Positions 1 to 6,489 are shown, numbered from the stretch's first letter. The stretch is DNA of 12,850 nt from Candidatus Cloacimonadota bacterium (GCA_030668345.1 DAOUUD010000033.1:1-12850), one strand, 5' to 3'. Notes: generated by a model from the sequence alone, not told the origin. Made by a program: numbers and translations.

Positions 1-569
1 ACCGGAATTTCAGCTACTTTAAATCCTTTGGCGTGAGCCAGAGCAGGAATGTAACGGTGCATTTCTCCATAAATGTCCAGATCCTCGATAACCTCTTTAC
101 GGTACGCCTTAAATCCACAGTTGAAATCGTGAAGTTTTAATCCGAATGATGATGATACAATAGAATTAAAAAATTTAGAAGGTCCTGTTTTAGAAATTGG
201 GTCTTTACGTTTCTTCTTCCATCCCGTTACCAGGTCATAACCTTCTTCCAGCTTCTTTATAAAGTTTGGAATTTCGCTCGCATCGTCTTGCAGATCTGCA
301 TCCATTGTAAAAATAATATCTCCTGTAATTGCATCGAATCCCGATTGCAATCCAGCTGCTTTACCAAAATTTTTACGGAAGCAAATCAACTTTACATTTT
401 TATCTTTTTCAGCCAGTTCCTGCATGATATTAAAACTGCTGTCTGTAGAGCCGTCATCTACAAAAATAATTTCGTATTTCCTGTTATCTATATTTTCGAT
501 TATCTCTGAATAAAGTTGTTTCAGGCTTTGATCTTCGTTATACACTGGAATTACAAATGATAATTTCAT
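1..569 (-). CDS. Family 2 glycosyltransferase, dolichyl-phosphate sugar synthase-like (3' end outside window)
   Basis: A GT-A fold transferase that most likely moves a sugar from a nucleotide donor to a lipid phosphate on the cytoplasmic face of the membrane. The start is ATG at 569 with an AGGT-type Shine-Dalgarno (GAGGT) just upstream, and 189 complete codons are visible before the left edge. Visible motifs are the N-terminal FVIPVYNE (5-12), the nucleotide-binding VDDGS (37-41), RKNFGK (65-70), the metal-binding DADLQD (90-95) and GEMHRYIP (168-175). The last three are typical of the DPM1/GtrB/ArnC-like branch rather than of O-antigen transferases. The C-terminus, where family members may carry two membrane helices, is missing. 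It is the last visible gene of the minus-strand operon, 23 bp after a polyprenol-kinase-like gene, which fits a polyprenyl- or dolichyl-phosphate acceptor. Family placement is firm; donor and acceptor are inferred. Confidence 0.9.
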   Translation of the reverse strand, partial: MKLSFVIPVYNEDQSLKQLYSEIIENIDNRKYEIIFVDDGSTDSSFNIMQELAEKDKNVKLICFRKNFGKAAGLQSGFDAITGDIIFTMDADLQDDASEIPNFIKKLEEGYDLVTGWKKKRKDPISKTGPSKFFNSIVSSSFGLKLHDFNCGFKAYRKEVIEDLDIYGEMHRYIPALAHAKGFKVAEIP

Positions 570-592
570 ATTCTACCTCATATAAAGTTTAC

Positions 593-1183
593 TTAAAAAA
601 TCAAATTCACTAAAGACATCACAATACCTGCCGAAATCGGTATTTTGATATTATCGTCCACAGGCAGGGGAAAAATTTCAGCAATAGTTGCAGTTATCGC
701 TCCTGCCAGGGCAATAAACGGATTTAAGAAAAAAAGTGCAAAGATAAAAGTTCCGATAAAACAAGCAGTACTTCCTTCCAAACTCTTATCAGTTCCCAAT
801 AGTTTACGTTTTCCAAAAGGAATTCCCACCAGTGCAGCCAGTGTATCACCAATAGCCAGGAAGGCAATAGCTACAAAAGCAATATCGGCAGGAAATACAG
901 CAATGCAGATCAAAGTTGAGATCATCATGTAAGTGGCGCCTGTGAAATCATGAAATTCATGCTCACGTAGCATAAGACCAAAAAAATCCAGGAAAATCCT
1001 TTTAACCGTTTTATGTTCGATCCGTGCGATTTCGATTACAAGAGCTATCAATGTGAGTGGAACCAGAACAATGAAAGTCAGTTTCCTGTCATTATGAAAT
1101 AAATAGCGGTAGGAAAGTGGCAGGATCAGGGCACTTACATGAATGGTTTTGCGAAAAAACTCTCTTTTCTGTTTCTCATTCAT
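593..1183 (-). CDS. SEC59/DGK1/VTE5-family CTP-dependent lipid kinase (polyprenol/phytol/diacylglycerol kinase-like)
   Basis: A 196-residue polytopic membrane protein of the family that includes dolichol kinase (SEC59), yeast CTP-dependent diacylglycerol kinase (DGK1) and plant phytol kinase (VTE5). It is often annotated as a phosphatidate cytidylyltransferase-like protein. Visible signatures are an N-terminal RKTIH (11-15), GDTLAALVG (112-120), FGKRK (123-127), DKSLEG (132-137) and a C-terminal DDNIKIP (176-182), with about five or six hydrophobic segments between them. The conserved Asp of GDT and the DKSLEG segment are the expected CTP/kinase signature. The start ATG overlaps the TGA of the upstream reductase gene (ATGA). 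No good Shine-Dalgarno precedes it, so translation is probably coupled. The neighbours (ferredoxin, geranylgeranyl reductase, lipid-phosphate glycosyltransferase) favour an isoprenoid alcohol as substrate over diacylglycerol. That choice is inference; the family call is solid. Confidence 0.85.
   Translation of the reverse strand: MNEKQKREFFRKTIHVSALILPLSYRYLFHNDRKLTFIVLVPLTLIALVIEIARIEHKTVKRIFLDFFGLMLREHEFHDFTGATYMMISTLICIAVFPADIAFVAIAFLAIGDTLAALVGIPFGKRKLLGTDKSLEGSTACFIGTFIFALFFLNPFIALAGAITATIAEIFPLPVDDNIKIPISAGIVMSLVNLIF
1180..1183 (-). promoter_or_regulatory. ATGA stop/start overlap, reductase to lipid kinase
   Basis: The reductase TGA (1182-1180) overlaps the kinase ATG (1183-1181). The upstream bases are AT-rich with no clear Shine-Dalgarno, so the kinase probably depends on reinitiation by ribosomes finishing the reductase. 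Confidence 0.75.
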
Positions 1184-2376
1184 TTCATTTTGATCTTACT
1201 TACTAAAAAAGCTTTTGCCACATCTATCATTAATTTTGGATTACCTTTCACGGCTTCGGTGAAAAGTGTTTTCAGGCTGAATTTATCTCTGGGGATGTTC
1301 TGGCAGAATTCTACGATCCTGTTAAATCGCTCATCGTTCATATTCATAAATCTTTCTTTCATCAGGAACATGGTCTTCTGCGTTTTACCCAGTCTTTTAT
1401 CCCATTCTTTTCTATACTCTTTCAAGAATTTTTTATCGAACCGTTTTTCTTTTACGGCTTGGGCTGCCACTTTTCCGGCAATACTACCAGCGATCATTGC
1501 CTGCACAACACCACCTCCCGTGATAGGATTAACCTGGCGAGCCGCATCACCTACCAGCATAATGTTATCTTTCACTATTTCATCCAAGGTAGCTGCGGTT
1601 GGAACTCCGCCGTACATTGTGTAAGTTATCTTTGCTTTAGGAAAGCGTCTCTGCACGAATTCATCCAAATATTCTTTAGGTCCTTTGGGGTGGGAAAGAT
1701 GTCCTGATAAGCCAATACCAACATTGGCAGTATTATCGGATTTCGGGAAGATCCAGATATAGCCGCCGGGAGAGACCTTGGTTCCAAAATAAAATTCGCA
1801 GGTATCTTTTTCGATATCGATATCGGTGAGTGTATACTGAGCGCAAGTGTCTATATCTTCCAAACGGACAACTGTTTTAATTCCTGCCCATCTTCCCACA
1901 CGGGATTCCACACCATCGGCACCGATAACAATATCACATTTAACTTTTCTAATTTCACCTGAATATTTATATTTTACTCCGGTTATTTTCCCATCTTCCC
2001 ACACCAGGTCAAGAGCATCTGCTTTGGTAATAAGATGTGCTCCATATTTAGCAGCAAGTTCGCAAAGAGCTGCATCGAAGACCCTTCGCTCCAATACGTA
2101 ACCTAATCCATTATTATACATATTGGCTGTTTCTCCATTGGGTGAATGCAGTTTTGCCACATCGATGCGGCTTGCTATCCAGCGCTGGTCAATATCGATG
2201 AAAGGAGCTATTCCATTATGAGAAACACCTTCGGCACACCGTACAGGAATGCCCGGTTCACGGTCACGTTCCAGAATTAAAACCGATGCCATATTCTCTG
2301 CTGCAAACCTGGCAGCCACACTACCGGCAGGCCCTGCCCCGATAACAACTATATCATATCTTTCCTGCACCATCAT
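1180..2376 (-). CDS. Geranylgeranyl reductase family FAD-dependent oxidoreductase
   Basis: A 398-residue flavoprotein of the family that reduces double bonds in isoprenoid chains: archaeal digeranylgeranylglycerophospholipid reductase, plant/bacterial ChlP/BchP and actinobacterial MenJ. In order: the Rossmann GAGPAG (13-18), a PVRCAEG segment with Cys47 near the flavin as in archaeal enzymes, GADGVESRVG (152-161), the isoprenoid-pocket motif YIWIFPK (206-212) followed by ANVGIG, and the FAD-binding GDAARQVNPITGGG (276-289). Length and motif order match archaeal-type reductases, with no extra domains. The first codon ATG at 2376 overlaps the ferredoxin TGA. A second ATG follows immediately, and a GAGGAAGG ribosome site lies inside the ferredoxin 3' end. 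Archaeal homologues take electrons from ferredoxin, and a ferredoxin gene directly precedes this one. Substrate candidates are a polyprenol, an archaeal-type glycerolipid or menaquinone; context favours the first two. Confidence 0.92.
   Translation of the reverse strand: MMVQERYDIVVIGAGPAGSVAARFAAENMASVLILERDREPGIPVRCAEGVSHNGIAPFIDIDQRWIASRIDVAKLHSPNGETANMYNNGLGYVLERRVFDAALCELAAKYGAHLITKADALDLVWEDGKITGVKYKYSGEIRKVKCDIVIGADGVESRVGRWAGIKTVVRLEDIDTCAQYTLTDIDIEKDTCEFYFGTKVSPGGYIWIFPKSDNTANVGIGLSGHLSHPKGPKEYLDEFVQRRFPKAKITYTMYGGVPTAATLDEIVKDNIMLVGDAARQVNPITGGGVVQAMIAGSIAGKVAAQAVKEKRFDKKFLKEYRKEWDKRLGKTQKTMFLMKERFMNMNDERFNRIVEFCQNIPRDKFSLKTLFTEAVKGNPKLMIDVAKAFLVSKIKMK
2373..2376 (-). promoter_or_regulatory. 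ATGA stop/start overlap, ferredoxin to reductase
   Basis: The ferredoxin TGA (2375-2373) shares two bases with the reductase ATG (2376-2374). A purine-rich GAGGAAGG ribosome site sits about 5 bases upstream, within the last ferredoxin codons. This is a typical translational-coupling junction and suggests matched output of donor and enzyme. Confidence 0.8.
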
Positions 2377-2543
2377 TCACCTTCCTCGATAGCTTTGATG
2401 GGACAAACCTTCAGGCAATTAAGGCAATTGGTACACTTTTCATTATCTATATTAACTATAAACTCGGATACAACTATTGCATCAGCGGGACACACTGCAA
2501 CACAGGTTCCACAGATATCACATAAGTCTCTATTTATTTTCAT
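2373..2543 (-). CDS. 2x[4Fe-4S] ferredoxin, probable electron donor to the adjacent reductase
   Basis: A 56-residue bacterial-type ferredoxin read from ATG at 2543 to TGA at 2375-2373. It carries two complete cluster motifs: Cys8, Cys11, Cys14 and Cys18-Pro, then Cys37, Cys40, Cys43 and Cys47-Pro, each CxxCxxCxxxCP. Eight cysteines are enough for two low-potential [4Fe-4S] clusters. There is no signal peptide or extra domain, so it should be a soluble cytoplasmic electron carrier. It begins 14 bp after the RecJ-like gene and overlaps the reductase start by 4 bp (ATGA), so it should be made together with the reductase. In Methanosarcina acetivorans a ferredoxin encoded beside geranylgeranyl reductase is needed for full saturation of lipids, and the arrangement here has the same logic. 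The ferredoxin call is near certain; the partner is inferred from the overlap. Confidence 0.93.
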   Translation of the reverse strand: MKINRDLCDICGTCVAVCPADAIVVSEFIVNIDNEKCTNCLNCLKVCPIKAIEEGE

Positions 2544-2557
2544 ATATTCTCAAAATT

Positions 2558-4129
2558 TTATAATAAATAATTCACATTCCTGTGATCTACCATTTTTAAT
2601 GAAGAACCCTTAAATTTGAAAACTACATTATAGCACTCATCCGGAAGAAGATTATTATTTGAACCTTTTATTTTTACTTTCTGGTAGTCCCGCCGCGGAA
2701 GGTAATTTTTCATAAGGAAATAAGGATTGGGATTTCCCTTACCGAAAGGTTGCAACAATTGATAATCCATCTGGAGATAATCGTCAAATTTATTGAAATC
2801 ATTGGAAGTAAAAACAGCATCGATGTTGATACGTCTGTTTTCATCAATCTCTAATTCTTTTAGTTGGACAAATTCCTTGAATTTATTCTGGAATTGTTCG
2901 ATATTTTTTTTCTTCATACTGAATCCTGCTGCCTGGGAATGTCCGCCAAACTGGATTAGATATTCCTGGCAGTGAGCAAAAGCATCTACCAGATTAAAGC
3001 CTTCCGTACAGCGTCCTTCACCTGTTATCTTTCCGTTTTTATGACAAAGAAAAACTGCCGGGATCTTATACGTCTTGGAAATTTGGGAAGCACAATAACC
3101 GAGTAATTCAATGGGTATTTCACCATTTTTATCAAAATATATGAAATGGTGTTCTGTCTTTTCGGGTGCGATTTGTTGAAGATATTTCCGGCTTTTACTC
3201 AATGCTTCCTCTTGTATCTGTTGCCTATCAATTAACTTCCTGACAATGATTTCTTTCTCTTCTGTCGGAGCAAGGAACAGATTCATGGTTAAATTCTGTC
3301 CGCCTTTCATACGCCCACTTGATAGAATCCTAATAATTTGGTTAATAACATAAATACGACTATGATAACTTAGCGCAGTTCTCAGGAATGGTTTCAGTTT
3401 TTTAAGAGTTAAATCGTTAAAAGAATACCAATTATCCAACACTTCTTTTATGAAGATCCTGTTCACTCCCTCTAATGGTACCTTATCGGCAAAACTTCCC
3501 ACCGCAACCCAGAAAAGATAGTTTTTATCGAATTTTGTATGTAGTCTTTCAGCAAGTTTTCGAATAAGAAAATAGATAACGCCAACCCCTGCCAGCATTT
3601 TAAAAGGATAGTTACAATCTCTCTGTTTGGGATTGATCACAGCAAAGGCATCGGGAATCTTATTATCCAGGATCAAATGATGGTCTGTTATTATAACGTC
3701 GGTACCATTTGCCTGGATTTCATGGATAGCGTCAAATTCAGAAATACCGCCGTCCACAGTTATCAGCAATTCTATTTTTTCCTGTTCTAATTTTTCTATA
3801 AATTTTTTCTGAATGCCATGGCAATCCAACTGGCGGTTAGGAATATAATAATAATGATTTTGAGAACCTATCTTCTCCAGGAAGTCGAAGATCAGGTAGG
3901 TAGAAGTAATACCATCCATATCGTCATGACCGTAGATAATGATCTTCTCTTTTTTATGAACGGCGGAGATGATTCTTTCCACAGCTTTATCCAGATCTTT
4001 CATCAAAGACATATCCGGAAGATCTTTCAGAGAGGAATAAAGGAAAGATTCCGAGATTTTCCTGTTCTTCAGGATCTGCTCAAAAATAGAGAGATTACGG
4101 TTTTCGTTATAGCTCCACTTAAACTTCAT
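2558..4129 (-). CDS. recJ: RecJ-like single-stranded-DNA exonuclease (DHH/DHHA1 family)
   Basis: A 523-residue cytoplasmic Mn-dependent phosphoesterase that should degrade single-stranded DNA 5' to 3' in recombination and repair. DHH core: motif I GHDDMDG (67-73), motif II VDGG (125-128), the DHH triplet (149-151) and motif IV VGSFADKVPL (210-219, metal Asp215). The DHHA1 part carries GGHSQAAG (395-402), and the C-terminal OB-like part carries the RecJ hallmark PFGKGNPNP (461-469). It is slightly shorter than E. coli RecJ. Motif I is unusual: bacterial RecJ normally reads D-x-D-x-D-G, whereas here the first position is His (H68, D70, D72), as in archaeal RecJ/GAN relatives. The other metal ligands are present, so it is probably active. 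The start at 4129 is 8 bp after the upstream stop, with an AGGT ribosome site overlapping that stop. A second, canonical RecJ elsewhere in the genome cannot be excluded. Confidence 0.88.
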   Translation of the reverse strand: MKFKWSYNENRNLSIFEQILKNRKISESFLYSSLKDLPDMSLMKDLDKAVERIISAVHKKEKIIIYGHDDMDGITSTYLIFDFLEKIGSQNHYYYIPNRQLDCHGIQKKFIEKLEQEKIELLITVDGGISEFDAIHEIQANGTDVIITDHHLILDNKIPDAFAVINPKQRDCNYPFKMLAGVGVIYFLIRKLAERLHTKFDKNYLFWVAVGSFADKVPLEGVNRIFIKEVLDNWYSFNDLTLKKLKPFLRTALSYHSRIYVINQIIRILSSGRMKGGQNLTMNLFLAPTEEKEIIVRKLIDRQQIQEEALSKSRKYLQQIAPEKTEHHFIYFDKNGEIPIELLGYCASQISKTYKIPAVFLCHKNGKITGEGRCTEGFNLVDAFAHCQEYLIQFGGHSQAAGFSMKKKNIEQFQNKFKEFVQLKELEIDENRRINIDAVFTSNDFNKFDDYLQMDYQLLQPFGKGNPNPYFLMKNYLPRRDYQKVKIKGSNNNLLPDECYNVVFKFKGSSLKMVDHRNVNYLL

Positions 4130-4137
4130 TAGGTTCT

Positions 4138-5361
4138 TTACCTGCGGTCTGCTTTAGGAATATCACGCGGTTCTATCTTTTTGGGGCGTTTCTGGAAAAT
4201 ATCAAAACCGGTTATCCCGAAAGAAAACATCAGTGATTCATCACTGAGCCCATGTTTATCAATATCACCACGAGTCAGGTATTTTACGGCAAGGTCAATT
4301 TTCTTATTTGGAGATTTAAGTGGAATGGATAACCCGAAAGTTAGAGCCTGTTCAATAATTTTCTCCTGGTTCATTTCAAAAGGAAGCTCACGGTAATATC
4401 CGCCAATACGCACTGGAATTCGTTCTAACCAGCCTCCATAACCGCTTAAAGGGTCGTAAGCCAATCCGATACCAATCTTTAAGGAATTATTATCGTAAGA
4501 TTCCGTATCTTCCCACATTGCGTAATAGACATCGAAAGAGGCTTTGTATTTATCGATGACTTTCCAAGTCAATCCACCTGAAATTCTGGTGGGTATTTCA
4601 AACAGAAAATCGTCACTCAGGTTAAGTGTATCGGCGTAGGGAGCATGCCCGTATTTATAAATAACATCTCCTTCCAATTTGGTATAAGAAGAGTATGTTG
4701 CACTCAATGAAAGGTTTTTCAATTTTTTACTGAGGCCAACTGTAACTCCGGGATTTTTAAAGGTCTTCTCGATTTCATATTTTGCATCTACCATTGTATA
4801 TTCATCGAAATCATGCTTCCAATAACGAATGCGGTGACCGATATAATAATTTAACGCAATTCCGAAATTTACATACGGATTTTTATAAGCGTATAATGCG
4901 TCTGCACGATAAACATTTGAACTCAGTTTGTTTGTTTCGGTGTAATCCAGGGTATCCCCAAAAGTACTAATCCAGTTTATTTCTTTCTTGTTTTCCAAAT
5001 TACCGCTGTACATAGAATTAAAATTAAACCCGATCCTGTGATTCTTGAGAGGAACAGCTATGGAAAAATATGGGAAATAAATCCCATTATCTTGGTACTT
5101 GTTGTCATCTGTATCTTTATACCACATCCAGCCCAAGGAAACACCGGTGGAAAAAAGAACCTTATCTGTAGTAATTGCTACAGATGGATTAGTAAAATTC
5201 GGATTGATCCGGAAGAGGTCTCCTGAACCGGTTTCACCCATTCCCAAGCCATAAATGTCATTACCACTGTATTCCTGGGGCATGCCATCAAAAGAGAAAA
5301 TTGAATTTCCCATAAGCAGGGAAAACATCAACATTAAAGCTATTAAAAGAATATATCGCAT
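4138..5361 (-). CDS. Outer-membrane beta-barrel protein, distantly PorV/FadL-like
   Basis: A 407-residue exported protein not assigned to a named family. A signal peptide is clear: positively charged start, hydrophobic core (residues 3-17), cleavage probably after MGNS. The mature start has a GLGMGETGSGD ... NPNFTNPSVA stretch (38-62), which resembles the 'AmGGA ... NPA' plug region of PorV/FadL-type outer-membrane proteins. The rest alternates polar and aromatic residues in about a dozen short strands separated by Gly/Asp/Asn turns, as expected for a barrel. The last strand-like segment (SLMFSFGITGFDIF) is followed by a charged tail of about 20 residues (KRPKK ... KADRR), unlike barrels that end in Phe. 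The start ATG at 5361 has AGGAG at 5371-5367. It is the first gene of the minus-strand operon, 8 bp before the RecJ-like gene. Outer-membrane location is fairly sure; cargo or function is unknown. Confidence 0.75.
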   Translation of the reverse strand: MRYILLIALMLMFSLLMGNSIFSFDGMPQEYSGNDIYGLGMGETGSGDLFRINPNFTNPSVAITTDKVLFSTGVSLGWMWYKDTDDNKYQDNGIYFPYFSIAVPLKNHRIGFNFNSMYSGNLENKKEINWISTFGDTLDYTETNKLSSNVYRADALYAYKNPYVNFGIALNYYIGHRIRYWKHDFDEYTMVDAKYEIEKTFKNPGVTVGLSKKLKNLSLSATYSSYTKLEGDVIYKYGHAPYADTLNLSDDFLFEIPTRISGGLTWKVIDKYKASFDVYYAMWEDTESYDNNSLKIGIGLAYDPLSGYGGWLERIPVRIGGYYRELPFEMNQEKIIEQALTFGLSIPLKSPNKKIDLAVKYLTRGDIDKHGLSDESLMFSFGITGFDIFQKRPKKIEPRDIPKADRR

Positions 5362-5425
5362 CTCTTCTCCTATTAGTTATTATCTTTCAGTTATCACAAA
5401 AAAATAACATTCTTTTCTTTGTCAA

Positions 5426-5453
5426 TTGGAAGTTAAAAATTGTGATATATTTG
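5426..5453 (+). promoter_or_regulatory. Candidate Bacteroidetes-style promoter for efp
   Basis: TATATTTG at 5446-5453 matches the Bacteroidetes -7 consensus TAnnTTTG exactly, and a TTG at 5426-5428 lies 17 bp upstream as a possible -33 element. It is about 150 bp ahead of the efp start. Whether this lineage uses that sigma-factor consensus is unknown, and such short AT-rich matches arise by chance. Confidence 0.3.
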
Positions 5454-5542
5454 TTTTAAAAATCATTGAATGTTCTTATACATCAGTTTCAGATAGATTT
5501 TCCTTGCCATAAATATGTAATATTTATTTTTAGCTCTCATGG

Positions 5543-5571
5543 TTGTAATGAGTTAAATTATCATTTACACT
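5543..5571 (+). promoter_or_regulatory. Candidate sigma70-style promoter for efp
   Basis: TTGTAA (5543-5548) and TACACT (5566-5571) are separated by 17 bp and each matches four of six consensus bases. Transcription would begin near 5578 and give a leader of about 20 bases containing the efp ribosome site. It is a weak alternative to the TAnnTTTG site further upstream. Confidence 0.22.
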
Positions 5572-5599
5572 GTGATATGGAAAAGATTGAGGAGAGAAA

Positions 5600-6160
5600 A
5601 TGGCATCGACTTCCGATATCAGGAATGGCATGATAATCAAGTTCAAGAATGACCTTTTTGAAATTGTCGAGTTTCTACATGTGAAACCTGGTAAAGGTGC
5701 TGCTTTTGTTCGTACAAAACTGAAGAACGTGAAGACTGGTAAAGTTATCGATAACACCTTCCGTACCAGTGAAAAACTGGAATCTGTGCGGGTGGAAAAA
5801 CATAAAAAAGAATATCTTTATTTCGATGGTGAATTCTACGTTTTTATGGATAGTAATACTTTTGAACAGATACAGGTTGCCAAAGAAGTAATTGGTGATA
5901 ACGAAAAATTCCTTGTCGAGAATATGGAAGTAGCCATGAAGTTCGATCCGGAAGGCCAAATACTTGGTCTTGAGCTTCCTGTAATAGTTATTCAGGAAGT
6001 AGCGGAATGCGAACCCAATTTTAAAGGAAACTCTGCTTCAGTAAGCGGTAAGAAAGCTGTTACGGACAGGGGTTTAAATATAACCGTTCCCTTCTTTATA
6101 GAAGTGGGTAATAAAATTAAGATAGATACCAGAACCGGCGAATATATGGAAAGAGTATAA
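5600..6160 (+). CDS. efp: Translation elongation factor P
   Basis: A 186-residue ribosome-binding factor that relieves stalling at polyproline stretches by binding between the P and E sites. The three-domain EF-P length is normal. The N-terminal KOW-like domain carries the loop KPGKGAAF (29-36), whose tip Lys32 is the usual site of post-translational modification. The C-terminal OB domain ends in the family signature GNKIKIDTRTGEYMERV. Lys at the tip is compatible with EpmA-type beta-lysylation or another lysine modification. No modifying enzyme is encoded in the window, so the modification is open. The start ATG at 5600 follows a strong GAGGAGAG ribosome site (5589-5596). A stalling substrate is near at hand: the downstream M6-family protein contains five consecutive prolines near residue 937. 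That link is suggestive only. Confidence 0.97.
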   Translation: MASTSDIRNGMIIKFKNDLFEIVEFLHVKPGKGAAFVRTKLKNVKTGKVIDNTFRTSEKLESVRVEKHKKEYLYFDGEFYVFMDSNTFEQIQVAKEVIGDNEKFLVENMEVAMKFDPEGQILGLELPVIVIQEVAECEPNFKGNSASVSGKKAVTDRGLNITVPFFIEVGNKIKIDTRTGEYMERV

Positions 6161-6210
6161 ACCGGAAATTGAAAATATGTTTTTTAAAAGTATAACATAG
6201 GAGAATTAAA

Positions 6211-6417
6211 ATGCCAAAAGCAAGATCATTCGCAGCAAAACTTGCTCACGATATAAGTACTGAAGGTAAAGTACTCTGCCCTACATGCAACACAGAAATG
6301 AAAAGAGTTAAGCTTGTTCGAGCTCGCAAATCCAAGGCAGATAGCTGGACGCCCAAGTATGAATTCGTTAGCATGTGTAAATGTAATGAAACAGATATTT
6401 TAGCTGGTAAAGTTTAA
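6211..6417 (+). CDS. Small basic zinc-ribbon protein, function unknown
   Basis: A 68-residue protein that I do not recognise. It has a Lys/Arg-rich N-terminus (MPKARSFAAK), a CPTC knuckle (Cys23, Cys26), a basic middle (MKRVKLVRARKSK, 30-42) and a second knuckle CKC (Cys56, Cys58). The four cysteines suit a single structural zinc, and the CxC spacing of the second pair is less common than CxxC. There is no signal peptide or membrane segment. The start ATG at 6211 has an AGGAGA ribosome site at 6199-6204. It follows efp by 50 bp with no terminator between, and the pair is closed by a terminator. Cotranscription with efp and a small basic make-up hint at a ribosome- or RNA-associated role, but this is inference. 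It is a real gene judging by the ribosome site, the cysteine pattern and the placement. Confidence 0.8.
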   Translation: MPKARSFAAKLAHDISTEGKVLCPTCNTEMKRVKLVRARKSKADSWTPKYEFVSMCKCNETDILAGKV

Positions 6418-6444
6418 AAAGTAGTTTTACCCATAAACAAGTCA

Positions 6445-6489
6445 AAATACCCTCTTGTCCACACGATAAGAGGGTGTTTGTATATTTTT
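6445..6489 (+). terminator. Rho-independent terminator after efp and the zinc-ribbon gene
   Basis: Arms 6445-6459 and 6465-6479 pair over 15 bp, with two G-U pairs and a GC-rich middle (ACCCTCTT with AAGAGGGT), around a 5-base CACAC loop. The hairpin is followed by a T-rich run ending in five Ts at 6485-6489. It closes the efp unit. The next gene's ribosome site begins only 2-3 bases after the T run, so it could also act as a leaky attenuator for the protease operon. Confidence 0.8.

Larger units (their letters stand above)
5362..5599. promoter_or_regulatory. Divergent intergenic promoter region
   Basis: This 238-bp AT-rich stretch separates the minus-strand operon from efp and is the largest non-coding segment in the window, so it must hold transcription starts for both directions. 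On the minus strand there is a perfect TTGACA at 5425-5420, but no well-spaced -10 box follows. The nearest candidates are GATAAC and GATAAT further downstream at non-ideal spacing. On the plus strand two weak candidates exist and are listed separately. No riboswitch-like structure, operator palindrome or small ORF with a good ribosome site was seen. Confidence 0.5.

Noticed and set aside
1139..1624. Plus-strand 161-codon open frame opposite the kinase and reductase genes
   Set aside because: It is antisense to two genes with full family motifs, has no ribosome site and shows no recognisable domain. It is a shadow frame.
1180..2376. Naming the reductase MenJ, ChlP or archaeal GGR specifically
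   Set aside because: The motifs are shared across the family. No photosynthesis or menaquinone genes are in view to decide, so only the family is given.
5535..5551. CTCAT/ATGAG inverted repeat as an operator
   Set aside because: It is only 5 bp per arm with a 7-base spacer in AT-rich DNA, which is expected by chance.
6455..6486. TTGTCC ... TATATT as a promoter for the protease operon
   Set aside because: The spacing is 20 bp, both elements lie inside the terminator hairpin and T run, and the predicted start would fall on the ribosome site.
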